A stretch of 64,000 nucleotides of DNA from Adineta vaga (lineage: Eukaryota; Rotifera). The translations under genes and the position numbers were made by a program. The stretch spans positions 434,001-498,000 of the forward strand of contig CP075492.1 in NCBI GenBank assembly GCA_021613535.1, written 5' to 3'. This document shows, one piece after another, positions 1-11,451 of this stretch; position 1 is the first letter of the stretch, and the number at the start of each line of letters is the position of its first letter. The notes beneath the pieces are model-generated. The model was given only the letters and a program-made list of their open reading frames with translations, did no database searches and was not told the DNA's origin.

Positions 1-1120
1 CATCCTTTTAAATTCGAAAATGTTTCTTGATTTATATAATTAGTTAATATCCGAAGATTTTTATCTTTTTTTATCAGTCGTAATTGATAAATTCATTTGA
101 AAAAAAAATCGATTTGATTCATTTAATGTTTCAATATTATTGATTCGAAAGATTGTATATATTGAAAAGAAAATTTCCTCTTCTTTTACAGATGGATTTG
201 TTAATTTCGAAGGATCAATTTTGATAGTAAATAGAATTGTTACAAAATATAAATCATTTTTATTATTTTCATCAGAAGTATAAGAAACTTAAAAATCTTT
301 ATTAATCGATATAAAATAAATAAATTAATAATTTTTTCATTTAATGAATTTATATTTTGAGAACTTTTTAATATTAAATTGTAGTTTATATAATAAAATA
401 ATTTATGAATATTTCAATATGTTTATTTAATAATATTAAATCGATCAAGAACGAGTTATTAAAAATAATCTTATTAAATGAAAAATATTAATTCAAATTT
501 TTTCTTAATAATTTTATTATATTTTAATTATTTTATATGTACAACTATTCATAATGTATTTATATCAAATTCATATTAAATAGAACTTGAAATTTCTAAA
601 TTTATTTAATAATATTTTTATTAAATTAATATTGAATATCATTGATTATTTTAATATTTATATAAATAATTAAAATATAAATTTAATTTTTTGTTTATTT
701 GAATATAGAATTTAAAAAAGAATATTTTTATCTATTTTATCAAATAATGAAACAATCATATTATATGATATATATATTTTTTTCTTTTCATTCATTATAT
801 TAATAAAATAAATATGATTTTATACATTGAAATTTAATCTTCTTTGATGACTCGTTTATTCAAAAATATAATGAAATTTTTGATTAGTATGGAAAATTAA
901 AGAAAATAATTTGTATTTTTAATCATGTTAATCAGATCATTTTCTTATTTATATTTATAGAAATTATGTTTGTTCTTTTTAAAAGGATGTAGATGTACAT
1001 TTTTTCTTTCATTTATTGAAATTTTTAAGATTTATTGATTTTTATTTTGATAAAATTGAATAATTTGAAATATTTTCATAAGATAACAAAAATGATAAAT
1101 CGAACTACAATTAATAAATC
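1..1120. other. AT-rich intergenic DNA
   Basis: Very AT-rich sequence with many short A and T tracts. I see no open frame, no splice-like exon and no RNA gene on either strand. It may be flank or UTR of a gene outside the window. Confidence 0.6.
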
Positions 1121-1177
1121 CAAGGGGGGAAAAGCGGGATATAAATCACTAAATCATAAATCGCTTTTTTCCCCTTG
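1121..1177. mobile_element. 57-bp hairpin MITE, CAAGGGG/GCG family
   Basis: The left end reads CAAGGGGGGAAAAGCGG and the right end is its inverted partner CGCTTTTTTCCCCTTG, leaving only about 25 bp between them. The same termini bound elements at 10216, 13634, 40257 and 41735, so this is the shortest member of one family. The 8 bp on each side agree at 5 of 8 positions, which may be an eroded target duplication. Confidence 0.7.
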
Positions 1178-1532
1178 GATGAATGACTAGTCAATATCTC
1201 TACACAAACATAACATCACATCAGAACAAAACACATTCAAAAGTAGAAAAAAGGACATTTCAAAGCAAGAGAACAATCTATACCGTCGGTCTAACCATAC
1301 TATACATAACATTGAACAGAAACGAAAAGAAGAACGACAAATCAAACATACCATATACATATACCAGAAAGAAGAAGAAAAAGAATACCCATAGCACGAA
1401 AAGACACACACAAAATAACAACAACAAATTATTCATATTATCTAAAATTTCCTATCACCATATAAATGCATCATTCACAAAAAAAATAAATACTACATAC
1501 AAAATAACCAAAAAACGACCAATATAAAAAAA

Positions 1533-1609
1533 TAAGATCGAAAACTTCCATATTATATAATAAAACTTCATAAATTACTACATTTTTCCATTTATTTATT
1601 TATTAGATT
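1533..1609. repeat. Direct repeat copy A
   Basis: About 77 bp beginning TAAGATCGAAAACTTCC recurs with few changes at 2013-2088. The two copies bracket about 400 bp just downstream of the FG-GAP gene on the minus strand. They could be a local duplication or the ends of an unrecognised element. Confidence 0.7.
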
Positions 1610-2012
1610 AAAACAAATCTCAGGTTTTCATATATTTATCTTATTATTACATATTAAATTAAATTATATTAAATTAAGTAGAATTATTTACATGAGTTAT
1701 AAAAGTAAGTATATTAGGTATTTGGAATAGATTTATCAAAATAAACAACATCAAGTAAATCTATTAATGGTGACACAATCAAAATCTATGTCAATGGTTC
1801 ATGTTGTTGCAAGTTAATGTTGTTATATGGTTACGTTGATAGCTATCATAGAAATTAAATAATACTTATTCAAATGAATGAATTCAACATCAAATCTTCA
1901 TTTTCAACTCAATTTTTACTTTTCATTTCATTTTCGTGCTTTCATGTTCTGCTTTGTAACATCAATTGTATAAGCAAAAAAGATTTTTTGGCTGGTAACA
2001 GTCGTAACAAAG
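1610..2012. other. Spacer between direct repeats
   Basis: Unique AT-rich DNA between the two direct repeats. It contains several short GTTGTTG/CATGTTG motifs but no gene that I can support. Confidence 0.4.
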
Positions 2013-2088
2013 TAAGATCGAAAACTTCCATATCATAATAAAACTTCATAAATTACTACATTTCTTCATTCATTTATTTATTAGATAA
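2013..2088. repeat. Direct repeat copy B
   Basis: Second copy of the repeat at 1533-1609, in the same orientation, starting TAAGATCGAAAACTTCC and ending in an ATTTATTTATTAGAT stretch. It lies 100 bp beyond the stop codon of the FG-GAP gene. Confidence 0.7.
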
Positions 2089-2187
2089 ACAACGAATATA
2101 CTTTAGCATGTCAGAACTTATAGTGCGAGGCATTTCCAGTAGAGAAAGAAGAATCTAGTCATGATATATTATCCTTATTAAGATTAA

Positions 2188-4347
2188 TTACAAACACGAA
2201 TTGAGTAGTACAGCAACAGCATTGTTATCGTGTGTCGCGACAGCTAAATCAGCTTTGTGCTTATTGGTAAATGAACCGATAATCATTGCTGTCGGATTGA
2301 ATCCCATGCGATAACATAGCGGCTCCTGAAATGTTCCATCACCATTGCCTAAATAGAAAAAGATACTATTTTCATAGCTGTTGATCACACCTAGATCCAT
2401 TTGTGAATCATTGTTGATATCATCCGATAGAATCCATATGGGTCGATCACCGGTTGGAAGTTGAGTCTGATTTTGAAAAGTTCCATCACCATTGCCTAAG
2501 AGTAGACTGATGTCGTTGCTGGCAAAGTTCACAACGGCTAGATCGAGATGGCGGTCATTGTTGAAATCATCGGTAGTTATGTAAGAGGAATAGAGATCAC
2601 CTCTGTATTTAACTGGTTTCTCAAATGTACCATCTCCATTACCGAGAAGGACACCGACAGCATTATTCGGGTCAGTGCTCCAGAGTGATACTGCCAAATC
2701 CAAGTTTTTATCATGATTGAAATCCGCCACTGCTAAACCACTTGGATTACCACCCGCTGGAAACTGTTCCTCATGCTTGAATGTTCCATTACCGTGACCA
2801 AGAAGTATGCTAATACTACTATTATCAGTATTGGCGACCACTAAATCTAGATAATGATCGTGATTGAAATCATCTACAACGATGAAGATTGGACTACGAC
2901 CAACATCATACTTAGTTTGATGTCCAAAGGTTCCATCTCCATTACCAAAGAATAGAATGATGTTATTTGATCTTCTATTGACTATGGCTAAATCTAAGTT
3001 GCTATCTCTATTGAAATCACCGACGGCAACTGCTTCTGGACCGAATCCCATTTTATAACTCCCGTGTTGATAAAACTTTCCACGTGATGTACCGAGCAGT
3101 ATACTGATACCATTTGAATTGCAGATCGCTAAATCTTGTTTCATATCATTGTTAAAATCACCCGCTGCTAGAAATTTAGGTTGAGGACCAGCTTCATACT
3201 TGGTGTACGTTTTAAATGAACCGTTTCCATAGCCAAGCAACACATCCACATTGTTGCTACCAGCATTGGTAGCAGCAATATCTAAGTGATGATTGCCATC
3301 AAAATCACCTGCTGCTATCCCAATCGGATCAACACCAATACTGTAGGCTGTTCGATTAGTTAAGTTTCCATGTCCATCACCGAACAACACTTTCACGTTC
3401 CTATCACTGAAAAGAGTAACAGCTACATCCAGATTACAGTCGCCATTCACATCGCCTAGAGTGACCGATTGTGGATTAGCTCCCGCTTCATATTGAACTG
3501 TGTCGTGAAACGTTCCATTTCCATGACCGAGCAGGACACCGATAAAATGGCCGATAAAAATACTCACTACTAGGTCTTCTTTACCATCATGATTTAAGTC
3601 ACCAATAGCAATCGTCGATGGAGTATTTCCAACATAATAGTTTGCGAAATTTTGAAAACTTCCATTTCCAAAGCCGAGGAGTATAACCACATTGTTGTCG
3701 TAATTATCGGTTACCGCTAAATCAACGTGTCGGTCACGGTTGAAATCGCCAACAATAATAAAGATCGGTGACAGACCAGTGGTATAATTGTCTCCTGATC
3801 GAAACGTTCCATCACCATTGCCAAACATCAGATAAACACCACCATTGTGGCCATTGGTTGTAGCAATATCTAGAATATGATCATGGTTGAAATCACCAGC
3901 GGTAATGGCCAGCGATGGAGGAACAGCTGTTATGATTGATGGACTTTGAAATGTTCCATCACCATTGCCGAATAAAATGCATACACCTTTATCATTGGTG
4001 GTAGCGATGTCTACTTTCTTATCCCGATTGAAATCACCGGTTACCATAAAGCTTGCTCCACTACCTGTTAGATAGGTTTGTTGCTGTTCAAATGAACCAT
4101 TACCATGACCGAGAAATACATTAATACTGCCGTCATTGGCGTTCGATACGGCCATATCTAACTTTTTATCATAATTAAAATCATCTACTATAACATAGAG
4201 TGGATAATGACCGGCGGCATAAACGTCAGGTGGATTATACGGTATCGCACAAGTCTTTTGTACAACCGATGATGGTGCCCCAATGATCGAATCAACAACC
4301 AACAACCACACCACAGCATTTTGGATCAAAAATAATGTACCATACAT
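2188..4347 (-). CDS. Secreted FG-GAP/VCBS repeat protein
   Basis: A 719-residue single-exon protein starting at an ATG. Residues 1-24 form a hydrophobic signal peptide (LFLIQNAVVWLLVVDSIIGA). The rest is a run of about fourteen repeats of roughly 47 residues, each with a calcium-binding D-F-N-x-D-x-x-x-D-L/I-A loop followed by LLG-x-GNG(D/N)GTF. This is the integrin-alpha-like FG-GAP/VCBS beta-propeller repeat. Enough blades are present for about two propellers. The family is greatly expanded in bdelloid rotifers, where it is expected to be extracellular; ligand and role are unknown. There is no C-terminal membrane segment, so it should be secreted. The frame is open throughout and the repeats differ from one another, so the gene looks functional. 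A second FG-GAP gene lies at 29958-32561. Confidence 0.9.
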   Translation of the reverse strand: MYGTLFLIQNAVVWLLVVDSIIGAPSSVVQKTCAIPYNPPDVYAAGHYPLYVIVDDFNYDKKLDMAVSNANDGSINVFLGHGNGSFEQQQTYLTGSGASFMVTGDFNRDKKVDIATTNDKGVCILFGNGDGTFQSPSIITAVPPSLAITAGDFNHDHILDIATTNGHNGGVYLMFGNGDGTFRSGDNYTTGLSPIFIIVGDFNRDRHVDLAVTDNYDNNVVILLGFGNGSFQNFANYYVGNTPSTIAIGDLNHDGKEDLVVSIFIGHFIGVLLGHGNGTFHDTVQYEAGANPQSVTLGDVNGDCNLDVAVTLFSDRNVKVLFGDGHGNLTNRTAYSIGVDPIGIAAGDFDGNHHLDIAATNAGSNNVDVLLGYGNGSFKTYTKYEAGPQPKFLAAGDFNNDMKQDLAICNSNGISILLGTSRGKFYQHGSYKMGFGPEAVAVGDFNRDSNLDLAIVNRRSNNIILFFGNGDGTFGHQTKYDVGRSPIFIVVDDFNHDHYLDLVVANTDNSSISILLGHGNGTFKHEEQFPAGGNPSGLAVADFNHDKNLDLAVSLWSTDPNNAVGVLLGNGDGTFEKPVKYRGDLYSSYITTDDFNNDRHLDLAVVNFASNDISLLLGNGDGTFQNQTQLPTGDRPIWILSDDINNDSQMDLGVINSYENSIFFYLGNGDGTFQEPLCYRMGFNPTAMIIGSFTNKHKADLAVATHDNNAVAVLLNSCL

Positions 4348-4871
4348 TTCGAATAAGTATGCAAATGAAATGATAGTGACAGTAGACGAATTCCTCTCTC
4401 TTTTATACTTTCATAGATCGCTAATGTTTGTCTAAGAACAGCAAAAGATAAATATGATCTCAAACGACAAAATGTTCTACTTCTTTTTTAGATTTACTCG
4501 ACTTTACCTATGCATGTAGGACAAAGTAGAATGAGTTGCTCCAGATCTTGAACGTGTATCGAAATGATGATATGTCTTTTTCTCTTATTAGAAGATTTCG
4601 AAAAAGAAATCATGGGACGAGGGTGTGTGATGGTAAGCATAACTAGCCATAACGCGTTTCGACTCCTCTCAGAGTCTCACCAAATAGCTTACAGTACCTA
4701 AATCGGGCAAAAAAGTCTCATTTCAATTAAATTCTTAACAAATTCAACTAAAGCAAGCACTTTTTAATCAAAGTTAAGTATAAATGTACTTTTTCGAGAC
4801 AAAATCTTATATTTAAAAAAAATTGAGCAAATAAAATACTCGCATGTTGACTAAAATTTATCCATATATCA
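4348..4871. other. Intergenic, 5' flank of FG-GAP gene
   Basis: Divergent spacer between the FG-GAP gene (minus) and the receptor pseudogene (plus). A TTTATACTTT stretch about 50 bp upstream of the FG-GAP ATG could serve as a TATA-like element. Nothing else is recognisable. Confidence 0.4.
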
Positions 4872-5612
4872 ATGACTTCTTCTCACCAGATGTCTATTTA
4901 CTTTCTTTATATTGTAATCTTAATCTCTTTTCTCTACATGCAAAAACACAAATATCTTCAGACAATCGATGCGATCATATTCGAACATTTTCTAATGCTT
5001 AGTTCTCATTGCTGCGATGATATCTTTTCTAAAATTATTTTTCTTTCAGATTCTTCACCAATTCGATATCATCAATTGTGCGTTGAACATAAGAATCGTA
5101 TTTGTTTTCGAGACGATATGTATCTTTGTATTTGTACAGAGAATCATAGTCAAGTCGAGTGTTTTCTGTATGACAATGATCTTGATCGATGTTCTCATTG
5201 TCTCTCAAATGGTCGTTGTTTAAAAGGAGATCCTCGTCAAAGAATTGATTTCATCTGCCTTTGTCCAACATGTTCTTCGGGTCGACAATGTCAATTTAAT
5301 ACAAAATCTTTCTCATTTACTCTAGATCAACCTTTCTCCTTCGATTTTCTTTTCTTATATTCTTTTTATCTCTTCCAAATAATTTCTTCTCGTATGTTAC
5401 ACTTCGTCAACCGTCTTGTCAACGTTATGGTGTTGGTCATTATCTTCTCTGGATGAGTATTATCAATCAATTTACTCGTATTATTTTAATCGTTCGTTTA
5501 TTTCATTTGACAATCGGTATGACTTTTTCTCAATGGTCATCTCCGTTAATCAATGATTTGTTACGCAAACTTTTCAATTATTTCCTTATTTGTTTTACTT
5601 GTCTTACGAGGG
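4872..5612 (+). pseudogene. Broken EGF-like/seven-helix receptor gene
   Basis: Resembles a bdelloid receptor family in which a cysteine-rich EGF-like module precedes a rhodopsin-like seven-helix domain. The visible module runs from RYHQLCVEHKNRICFRDD through CICTENHSQVECF to CSHCLSNGRCLKGD and CLCPTCSSGRQCQFN, followed by SFSFTLDQ, where the first membrane helix should start. A frameshift near 5340-5450 moves the helical part into another frame, which resumes as MSIINQFTRIILIVRLFHL. Around 5612 the coding match stops and a dispersed repeat begins, so helices 2-7 are gone. The N-terminal 60 residues are hydrophobic and unlike the family, and the true start is not visible. The family assignment rests on recalled motif patterns. 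Confidence 0.6.
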
Positions 5613-5700
5613 AACCGGCCCAGGTGATTAACGGCTTTAGAGCTCATACTTTGGGTACATACAAGGTACCTCTAGATTAGAATAAACCTAAAAGGATTCT
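5613..5700. repeat. Dispersed repeat terminus
   Basis: The stretch from ACGAGG through GGTGATTAACGGCTTTAGAG to CTTTGGGTACATA is matched by a diverged copy at about 14876-14935. It starts exactly where the receptor pseudogene loses its coding match, so it is probably the edge of the element that truncated that gene. Confidence 0.45.
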
Positions 5701-5982
5701 TCCCCATGGCCCTTTTCTCCTGAGATATTAAATATTCAAGTTATGGAATAATATACGGCTTTTAACTTGATGCCACACATATCGAAAAAAGCAAGTATGA
5801 TAAATACGAATAGTTTTATATTAGAATAATCATTTCAGAAGTGAATATATCTCAACTTTTCTGATTCTTCTCTCATCTTAGTTATTCATAGTAATTTTTA
5901 TCACTTTCTTTTGAGAATCGTGACAACGATTTGTTTTTGGTCGTATGGTCGATAAGAGGATGATATAATAATCGCTGTCGAA
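5701..5982. other. Short intergenic stretch
   Basis: AT-rich DNA between the receptor remnant and the pogo-like transposase remnant. No feature is recognised. Confidence 0.3.
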
Positions 5983-6884
5983 GTGAAATATTCGTTTTCT
6001 AGTAGTTCGTTCTTAACTTTCCTATGGGTGAAACAACGTTTGATCCTGCAAGAATCGCGAAGCTATTGGTTGATAAAGTTGGTTAAAGACAAAATGCAGA
6101 CCGTCGCCAATTATTTAGTGAAGATAATTGACGATGTTTCCAGCTGTGTCTCTTACGAAGTTGAATTAGAAACAACCCTCGATCACGATGATGACGAAAG
6201 TCTGGATCCTTACTTTGAAGAGACTGACGATGACAAACTGCCGACTAAAAACAACTTCAGTCTGGATTTCATGAAAAAGTTAGTTGAATTTTACGATGCC
6301 CGCGATTCGGCTGGAAGAAAAAAGCATACATGGAAGTCGACAAAATATCGACTCGGAGCTGTCCCTCATCAGCAATAGATTACTCGTTTTCGTCATTACA
6401 TTGAACAGCATAGTACAAAACGAGGAAAACTGCAGATCGTTGACGACTTTGCTTATGACAAGTTTGAGGAAGCTCGAGAACGTGTTCTTCCAGTCTACGA
6501 TCATGATTTCAGGCAGCGGACGCTTCAAAAGGCTGCTGGAAATTCGATTCTTAACTTTCAGGCATCGGAACACTGGTTGAAGAACTTTAAACATCGCCAC
6601 CGCATTGGCTCTAGAAAAATTACAAAATTAGTCACTCGCCATCAGATGGAAGATTCTGCCACTATCGCTGTCTCTGCTAATTCGTTTTTTACAAACGTGA
6701 AGCAAGAGATGAGTCTGTATGCACCAGAAGAAGTCCTCAATATTGATCAGATTTGTCTTGAACTTGAAATGCACTCGACCCGAACATTCTCATATCAAGG
6801 CGAAAAGATTACTTTGGCTCGGTTTAGATCAAGACACTCTACAACACATTCGTATACTATTCAACCGATGATATCTCTCGCAGG
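5983..6884 (+). pseudogene. Pogo/Tc5-like transposase, N-terminal part
   Basis: One frame runs from about 5983 to 6884 and is interrupted only by a TAG at 6376-6378. Order of parts: an acidic N-terminal segment, then a CENP-B/Tc5-type DNA-binding region (FQASEHWLKNFKHRHRIGSR), then the start of a DDE nuclease domain (VLNIDQICLELEMHSTRT, followed by THSYTIQPMISLAG). In this family the D of NxDQ is the first catalytic aspartate. The coding match ends exactly at the left end of the hAT element at 6885, so hAT insertion probably disrupted an already decaying copy. A weakly similar open stretch (VFPEIQKNIFQ) just after 10002 may be its continuation. Confidence 0.6.
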
Positions 6885-6912
6885 TAGAGATATGCGTGAC
6901 TACGATTTTTAG

Positions 6913-6985
6913 TCACGGTCACGATATGGTCACGAAACATCTAGTCACGGTCACAGTCACGGTCACGGTCACGATCAGGATCATG
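6913..6985. repeat. Left subterminal (TCACGG) array
   Basis: Imperfect tandem copies of GTCACG, including GGTCACGGTCACGGTCACG. The same hexamer appears in inverse orientation at the right end of the element, which is typical of subterminal transposase-binding repeats in hAT elements. Confidence 0.75.
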
Positions 6986-7237
6986 CAAAACACTGTAACT
7001 ATAAGATATCACATGTTTTTAAAAGCTCCCAGTCTTGGTTTAAAATACAATGATGGTAAGTGACGATATCTATCAAATGAATATTACTATAGGCGTCTTT
7101 TTTCTGACTAATAGTATTTTTCAAGTATCCAATAAATACTATCAGTGATTTATAGTTCAACTGAAATTAAAAAAATGGTTTTGAATTTTCTTTGATCGAA
7201 TGTTTAATTAGACTCTCTTATTCTTGGTTTACACATT

Positions 7238-9735
7238 ATGGTTTCGGAACCACTGACACGTACTCAACTTGAACTTCTTCTAAGAAATAATGACAAGTCG
7301 ATCAAATTGAAAAAAATTGAACAGACTGCTCGTGGTTCATCGTTTTTACCTGCATTTAGTCTCATTATTGTAAATGATGTTACTCAAGGTTTTGTTTTAT
7401 GTGATAAATGTCGATCAATCATCACCTATAAAACTGCAACTGGAACTGGAGGTTTGAAAAAACATTTAATATCTTGTGAAAAAAGTATATCATCATCATC
7501 AAATACAACACAATCAACTCTTACGACGTATTATCAAAAGAAGAAACCACAAGTTTTACCAGAAAAAATTAAGAAACAAATAACTGATGCTTATGTCGAT
7601 TTTGTCGCACTAGATGGTCGTCCATTTGAAATTCTATCTGGTGTTGGTTTCAAAAAATTTCTTCAAGTAATTTACAATGTAGGAAAATCATCACTAAATA
7701 CTCAATCAATTACTATTTCCGATTTTTTACCTCGTTCTTCAACAGTAAGTATATTGCTATGTCTTTGAAGTGATGTGATTTTATTTATGATCACCACAGG
7801 TTACTCGTCGAATAGATGGAATATATGAATTTAGAAAAAAACAACTTATTACTTGGTGTAAAACACTTCATAGTTATACAGTTGTTGTTGACATGTGGAC
7901 AGAAAAATTTAGTGGTAAGTTTTTCTTTAACAATAATTCTTATAATATTTTTAATCGAAATTTAGGTGTACATTTTTGTGGTGTTACTCTTCGTGCAATT
8001 GATTCTGACTTTCATTTACATAATTTTTGTCTTTGTTGTAAACCATACACATTAGAAAATCAAACAGCACCTAATGTCCGAAAATTTATTGATGAAATAT
8101 TGGTTGAATATGGTCTTTCATTGAATTCGAACTCATTCGTTGTGATAGATAATGAACCTAAAATGATTGCAGCTTTACGTGGTGCTAATCATGTAGGTTG
8201 TAGTGATCATTATATTAATAAAATACTAGAACATTCATTTACTATATCGAAGAATAATTGTGTTGAAGTAATTCAAACATTTGACATTATTAAAGGTCTT
8301 GTAGCAAATTTTCGTCGATGTCATCGACAAGTGAAGTTGTCAAGGAAACTTCAAACGTATAGTGCAACTCGTTTTAGTGGAGTTTATTACATGCTGGTGG
8401 GTTACGTGAATTAGAAATTCACTAATTACTAAGTATTGATTTATAAAATATTTTAGAATGTTTTCAATTTAACTTACAACGAACTTGTCGATGCTTTCGC
8501 TGGTTCTCATAATGATGATTTTGAATCGATTGATAAAGATTTATTATGTCAAATATGTGATTTTCTTAAAGTGTTTGATAAAATTATTACAATTTTAAGT
8601 GACGAAACTCAACCAACAATTCAAAAGGTTATACCTTCACGAATGGCTCTAATTGATCATTGTGCACCAAAACCAAATGATGCATTAAGTATCATTCAAT
8701 TAAAAGATTTTTTAAGTAAGTGCTTGTATGCCAGTACGTTCACTAATAGAGTCCTGTTATTTACATACGATTCATTCATAAATATTTTATACAAAAATAA
8801 AGTGATCTTTACAATAACCTAACATATACGATCGAAGTATATAATAGTCGACATTGTGTGAGATCCACAATCTATATAAATTTTCACTAAAATTATCTAA
8901 TTATTTATATATCCTACGCGGTAACTTGTAGTCGAATAATTAATTACCAGAATATTCTTTCTCATAGCTATTTTTCTAATTTTTATTATATAGAAAACGA
9001 AATTAAAACTGAATGGCATATTTTACCTGAACATTTACTTTCAACACTAATTTATCCTCATTTACGAGATTTTGGTGGTGATCAATGTTTAAAAAATCAA
9101 GCTATTCGATTATTAAAATCAGCTGTTGATTCTACAAATGGTTCATCCAATAATGATCTATCCACTTGTGATTCATCTTCTTCATTAAATGTTGATATAT
9201 TTACAACAAATACACAACGTGATATATTATCTGTATATTTTGATAAACCACGAGCTGCTAAAGCACCACTTGATGAAGTACAAGCATGGCTACAAAATGA
9301 TTTTGATTCTGAAATGGTCGATGATGATTTATTATCATTTTGGAGAAGAAAAAAAAAAATTTTCCAACTATAGCTATTATTGCTCAAAAGGTATTAGCCA
9401 TACCTGCATCTAATACTTCTGTTGAGAGGTTGTTTTCTTCAACCAAAGTCTTAATTGGTGATCGTAGAACACGGTTGAGTACAACAAAAATTGATAAACT
9501 TATATTTCTTCGAAAAAATTTAGCTACGTTCAAACAAATGTTTGATAAAGAAAATATTTCAACAACGAATATGTCGAAAAGAAAACTTAATGAAACATTC
9601 GAAACAGATATCGATGATAATGATGATCATACCACGAAGAAAATTCAAGTTGTTGAAGAGGAAGATGATGATTTATTCATTGATGATGATTATGAATTCG
9701 AAGAAGAAAATTTAGAAGAAGAATTAGAGTTGTAA
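7238..9735 (+). pseudogene. hAT transposase, five exons, one frameshift
   Basis: Exons read 7238-7744, 7800-7914, 7966-8396, 8457-8715 and 8994-9735. All junctions are GT..AG and keep phase. Exon 1 has a BED-type zinc finger (CDKCRSIITY, then H and C after about 18 residues). Exons 2-3 hold the RNase H-like core: VVVDMWTEKFSG with the first D, VVIDNEPKM with the second, and CSDHYINKI. Exon 5 ends in the hAT dimerisation block (IPASNTSVERLFSSTKVLIG) and an acidic tail. The only defect is in the A-run at 9350-9359, where one base appears to be missing. Without it the protein would have about 680 residues. The copy is otherwise young; the defect could also be a homopolymer assembly error. Confidence 0.85.
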
Positions 9736-9870
9736 TTATAAACTATATCGATTTATGGTATAGTTACTTTAGCATTGCTTTTTTGTTGATTTTAATTCAG
9801 ATTAATAATAAATATGAACATAACAAGAGCATATTTTTAATCTCGTTATTGAGCCCTAACCGATCCAGTT

Positions 9871-9986
9871 TTGATGAACCACGTGACCATGGCTAAAATT
9901 ACTCGGTCACGGTCACGGCACGGTCTCCAGCTAGCTGGTCACGATCACGGTCACGCGTGACCGTGACCGTGACCGTGACCGTGACC
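9871..9986. repeat. Right subterminal GTCACG/CGTGAC array
   Basis: Begins with scattered GGTCACGG copies, passes through the palindrome GGTCACGCGTGACC and ends in four to five perfect CCGTGA units. It is the inverted counterpart of the left array at 6913. Confidence 0.75.
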
Positions 9987-10654
9987 ATTTTGCAGATCAC
10001 TAGTTATAGCGTTTTCCCGGAAATCCAAAAAAACATTTTCCAGAAGTTTCAGATAGTTAAAGCAATTATTCTAAACTCAATAAATAGAATTCTCAGTGAG
10101 TCCAGCATACCATGATTCAGATTTCGACCTTGCTCAGGGATCTCATCAGATGGTTTAACTCTGCGATAGTTGTTCGAATAATTCCAAAGAATCATAAACA
10201 AACTACACTTATCTACAAGGGGGAATAAGCGGACTTTAAGCACAAAAGTACTGAAAAGTGCAAAAGTAGTTTAAAATACGTTAAAGTAGGCTGAAGTACA
10301 TAAAAGTACTCGCAGTATCGTTAAACTGCTGTTAATCTAAGAAAAAGATCAGAATAATAGTATGGAAAATCCGACAAGATACCTTAAATTAGGATTCGAC
10401 TATTTTCCAAAAATATTCGCTTGTGCCTTAGACCAAGATAGATCTCGGTGAGCTCTATCGAATGGTCATTTTACTATTCCAGAAAGGCTCTTTCTTCAGC
10501 TAGAAAATCTCAAGATACTACCAAAAAAGTTAAAGAAACGCGAAAAACTCAGTAGAACCCACGAAGATTCGCCTGTTCGCTAGACTATTCGACGAAATTT
10601 TGCATATCGATAGATTTCGAGGGGTTCTATCGAATGCACACCACATTTGTTCTA

Positions 10655-11135
10655 CTCTGTAAAAAGATTGGTGCTCTGCTGAGCCTCTAAAAAGGTTCCG
10701 TGGTTACGAGAAAGCCTCCAGACATGTTTACCACTTCAAAAATATAATGAAAAGTTATACGAAGCCAACAAAGGTACTTTTCGTACAAAGTCTTCTTTTA
10801 GGTTCAAAACGCCAAAAATATGTTTCCGATTAGAATACAACAACATTAGAGTTTCACATAAAAATCTAATGGTTTCTTACTAAAGACTAATGTTTTTATG
10901 AAGTTTTATACGAAACCCTAGAAGTTTTGTATTTGACGACAATAGATATTTTTTAGTGTTCCGAACTTAAAAAAGGTTTCGCAGGAAAAGGATCTACTCG
11001 CTGATCTGCAAGTAGATCCCATATTGTTTTCGTACAATTTTTGATTGGTTTTTGAAACCGTGAACATGTCCGGAGACTTTTTCGTAATGACAGAATCCTT
11101 TTTAGAGGTTCAGCAGAATACCAATTTGTTTACAC
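10655..11135. repeat. Foldback segment inside the 1.6-kb element
   Basis: About 105 bp from 10655 (GCTCTGCTGAGCCTCTAAAA) is matched in inverse orientation at 11030-11135 (TTTTTAGAGGTTCAGCAGAA). A diverged copy of the right half appears at 43800-44090, so the segment is part of a dispersed family. Confidence 0.65.
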
Positions 11136-11166
11136 TCTATTGGAGCAACTTATAAAAGGCAAAATG

Positions 11167-11451
11167 GTTTCGGGGTGTGGGTTTAGGTATCATTATACTC
11201 CTGTTCATGACCCAAGCTCTCATCCCATAACATCACCCTCAAAATCAATGATACATAATTCTAAACGTCAATTAATATCACAATCACAACAGTATTCTTG
11301 TTCAGAACGAAGTCGCGCATGAAAGTTTTTACTTCTCTGTTTTATCTTTTCGTGAAACACGATCTGAAAGAGTGTTGAAGTGTTTCAGAGCAGAAATTTT
11401 GTCCTACTCCTTCTCCGCTCCTTGGCCCACGATCACACCACACACCCTCGA
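11167..11451. repeat. Segment bounded by GTGTGGG and CACACCC motifs
   Basis: The left edge reads TTCGGGGTGTGGGTTTAGG and the right edge CACACCACACACCCTCGAA, an imperfect inverted pair. Similar pairs occur at 34183-34250, 60191-60257 and 62006-62066. The motif resembles the bdelloid telomere repeat TGTGGG. No gene lies inside. Confidence 0.4.

Larger units (their letters stand above)
6885..10002 (+). mobile_element. hAT transposon with GTCACG-repeat ends
   Basis: A 3.1-kb element carries a spliced hAT transposase between two arrays of GTCACG-type repeats that point towards each other. I place the ends at TAGAGATATGC (6885) and its imperfect inverted partner GCAGATCACTA (ending 10002), which match at 9 of 11 positions. 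No convincing 8-bp target duplication is visible, so the exact ends are tentative. It sits in the pogo-like gene directly after the codons for SLAG. Confidence 0.65.

Noticed and set aside
1183-1527. 114-residue plus-strand frame after the first MITE
   Set aside because: Composition is dominated by K, N, T and Y as expected from AT-rich DNA; no motif, no homolog pattern, and a similar frame exists antisense.
1999-2015. GTCGTAACAAAGTAAGA, resembling the 3' end of small-subunit rRNA
   Set aside because: Only about 10 bases match and flanking rRNA sequence is absent.
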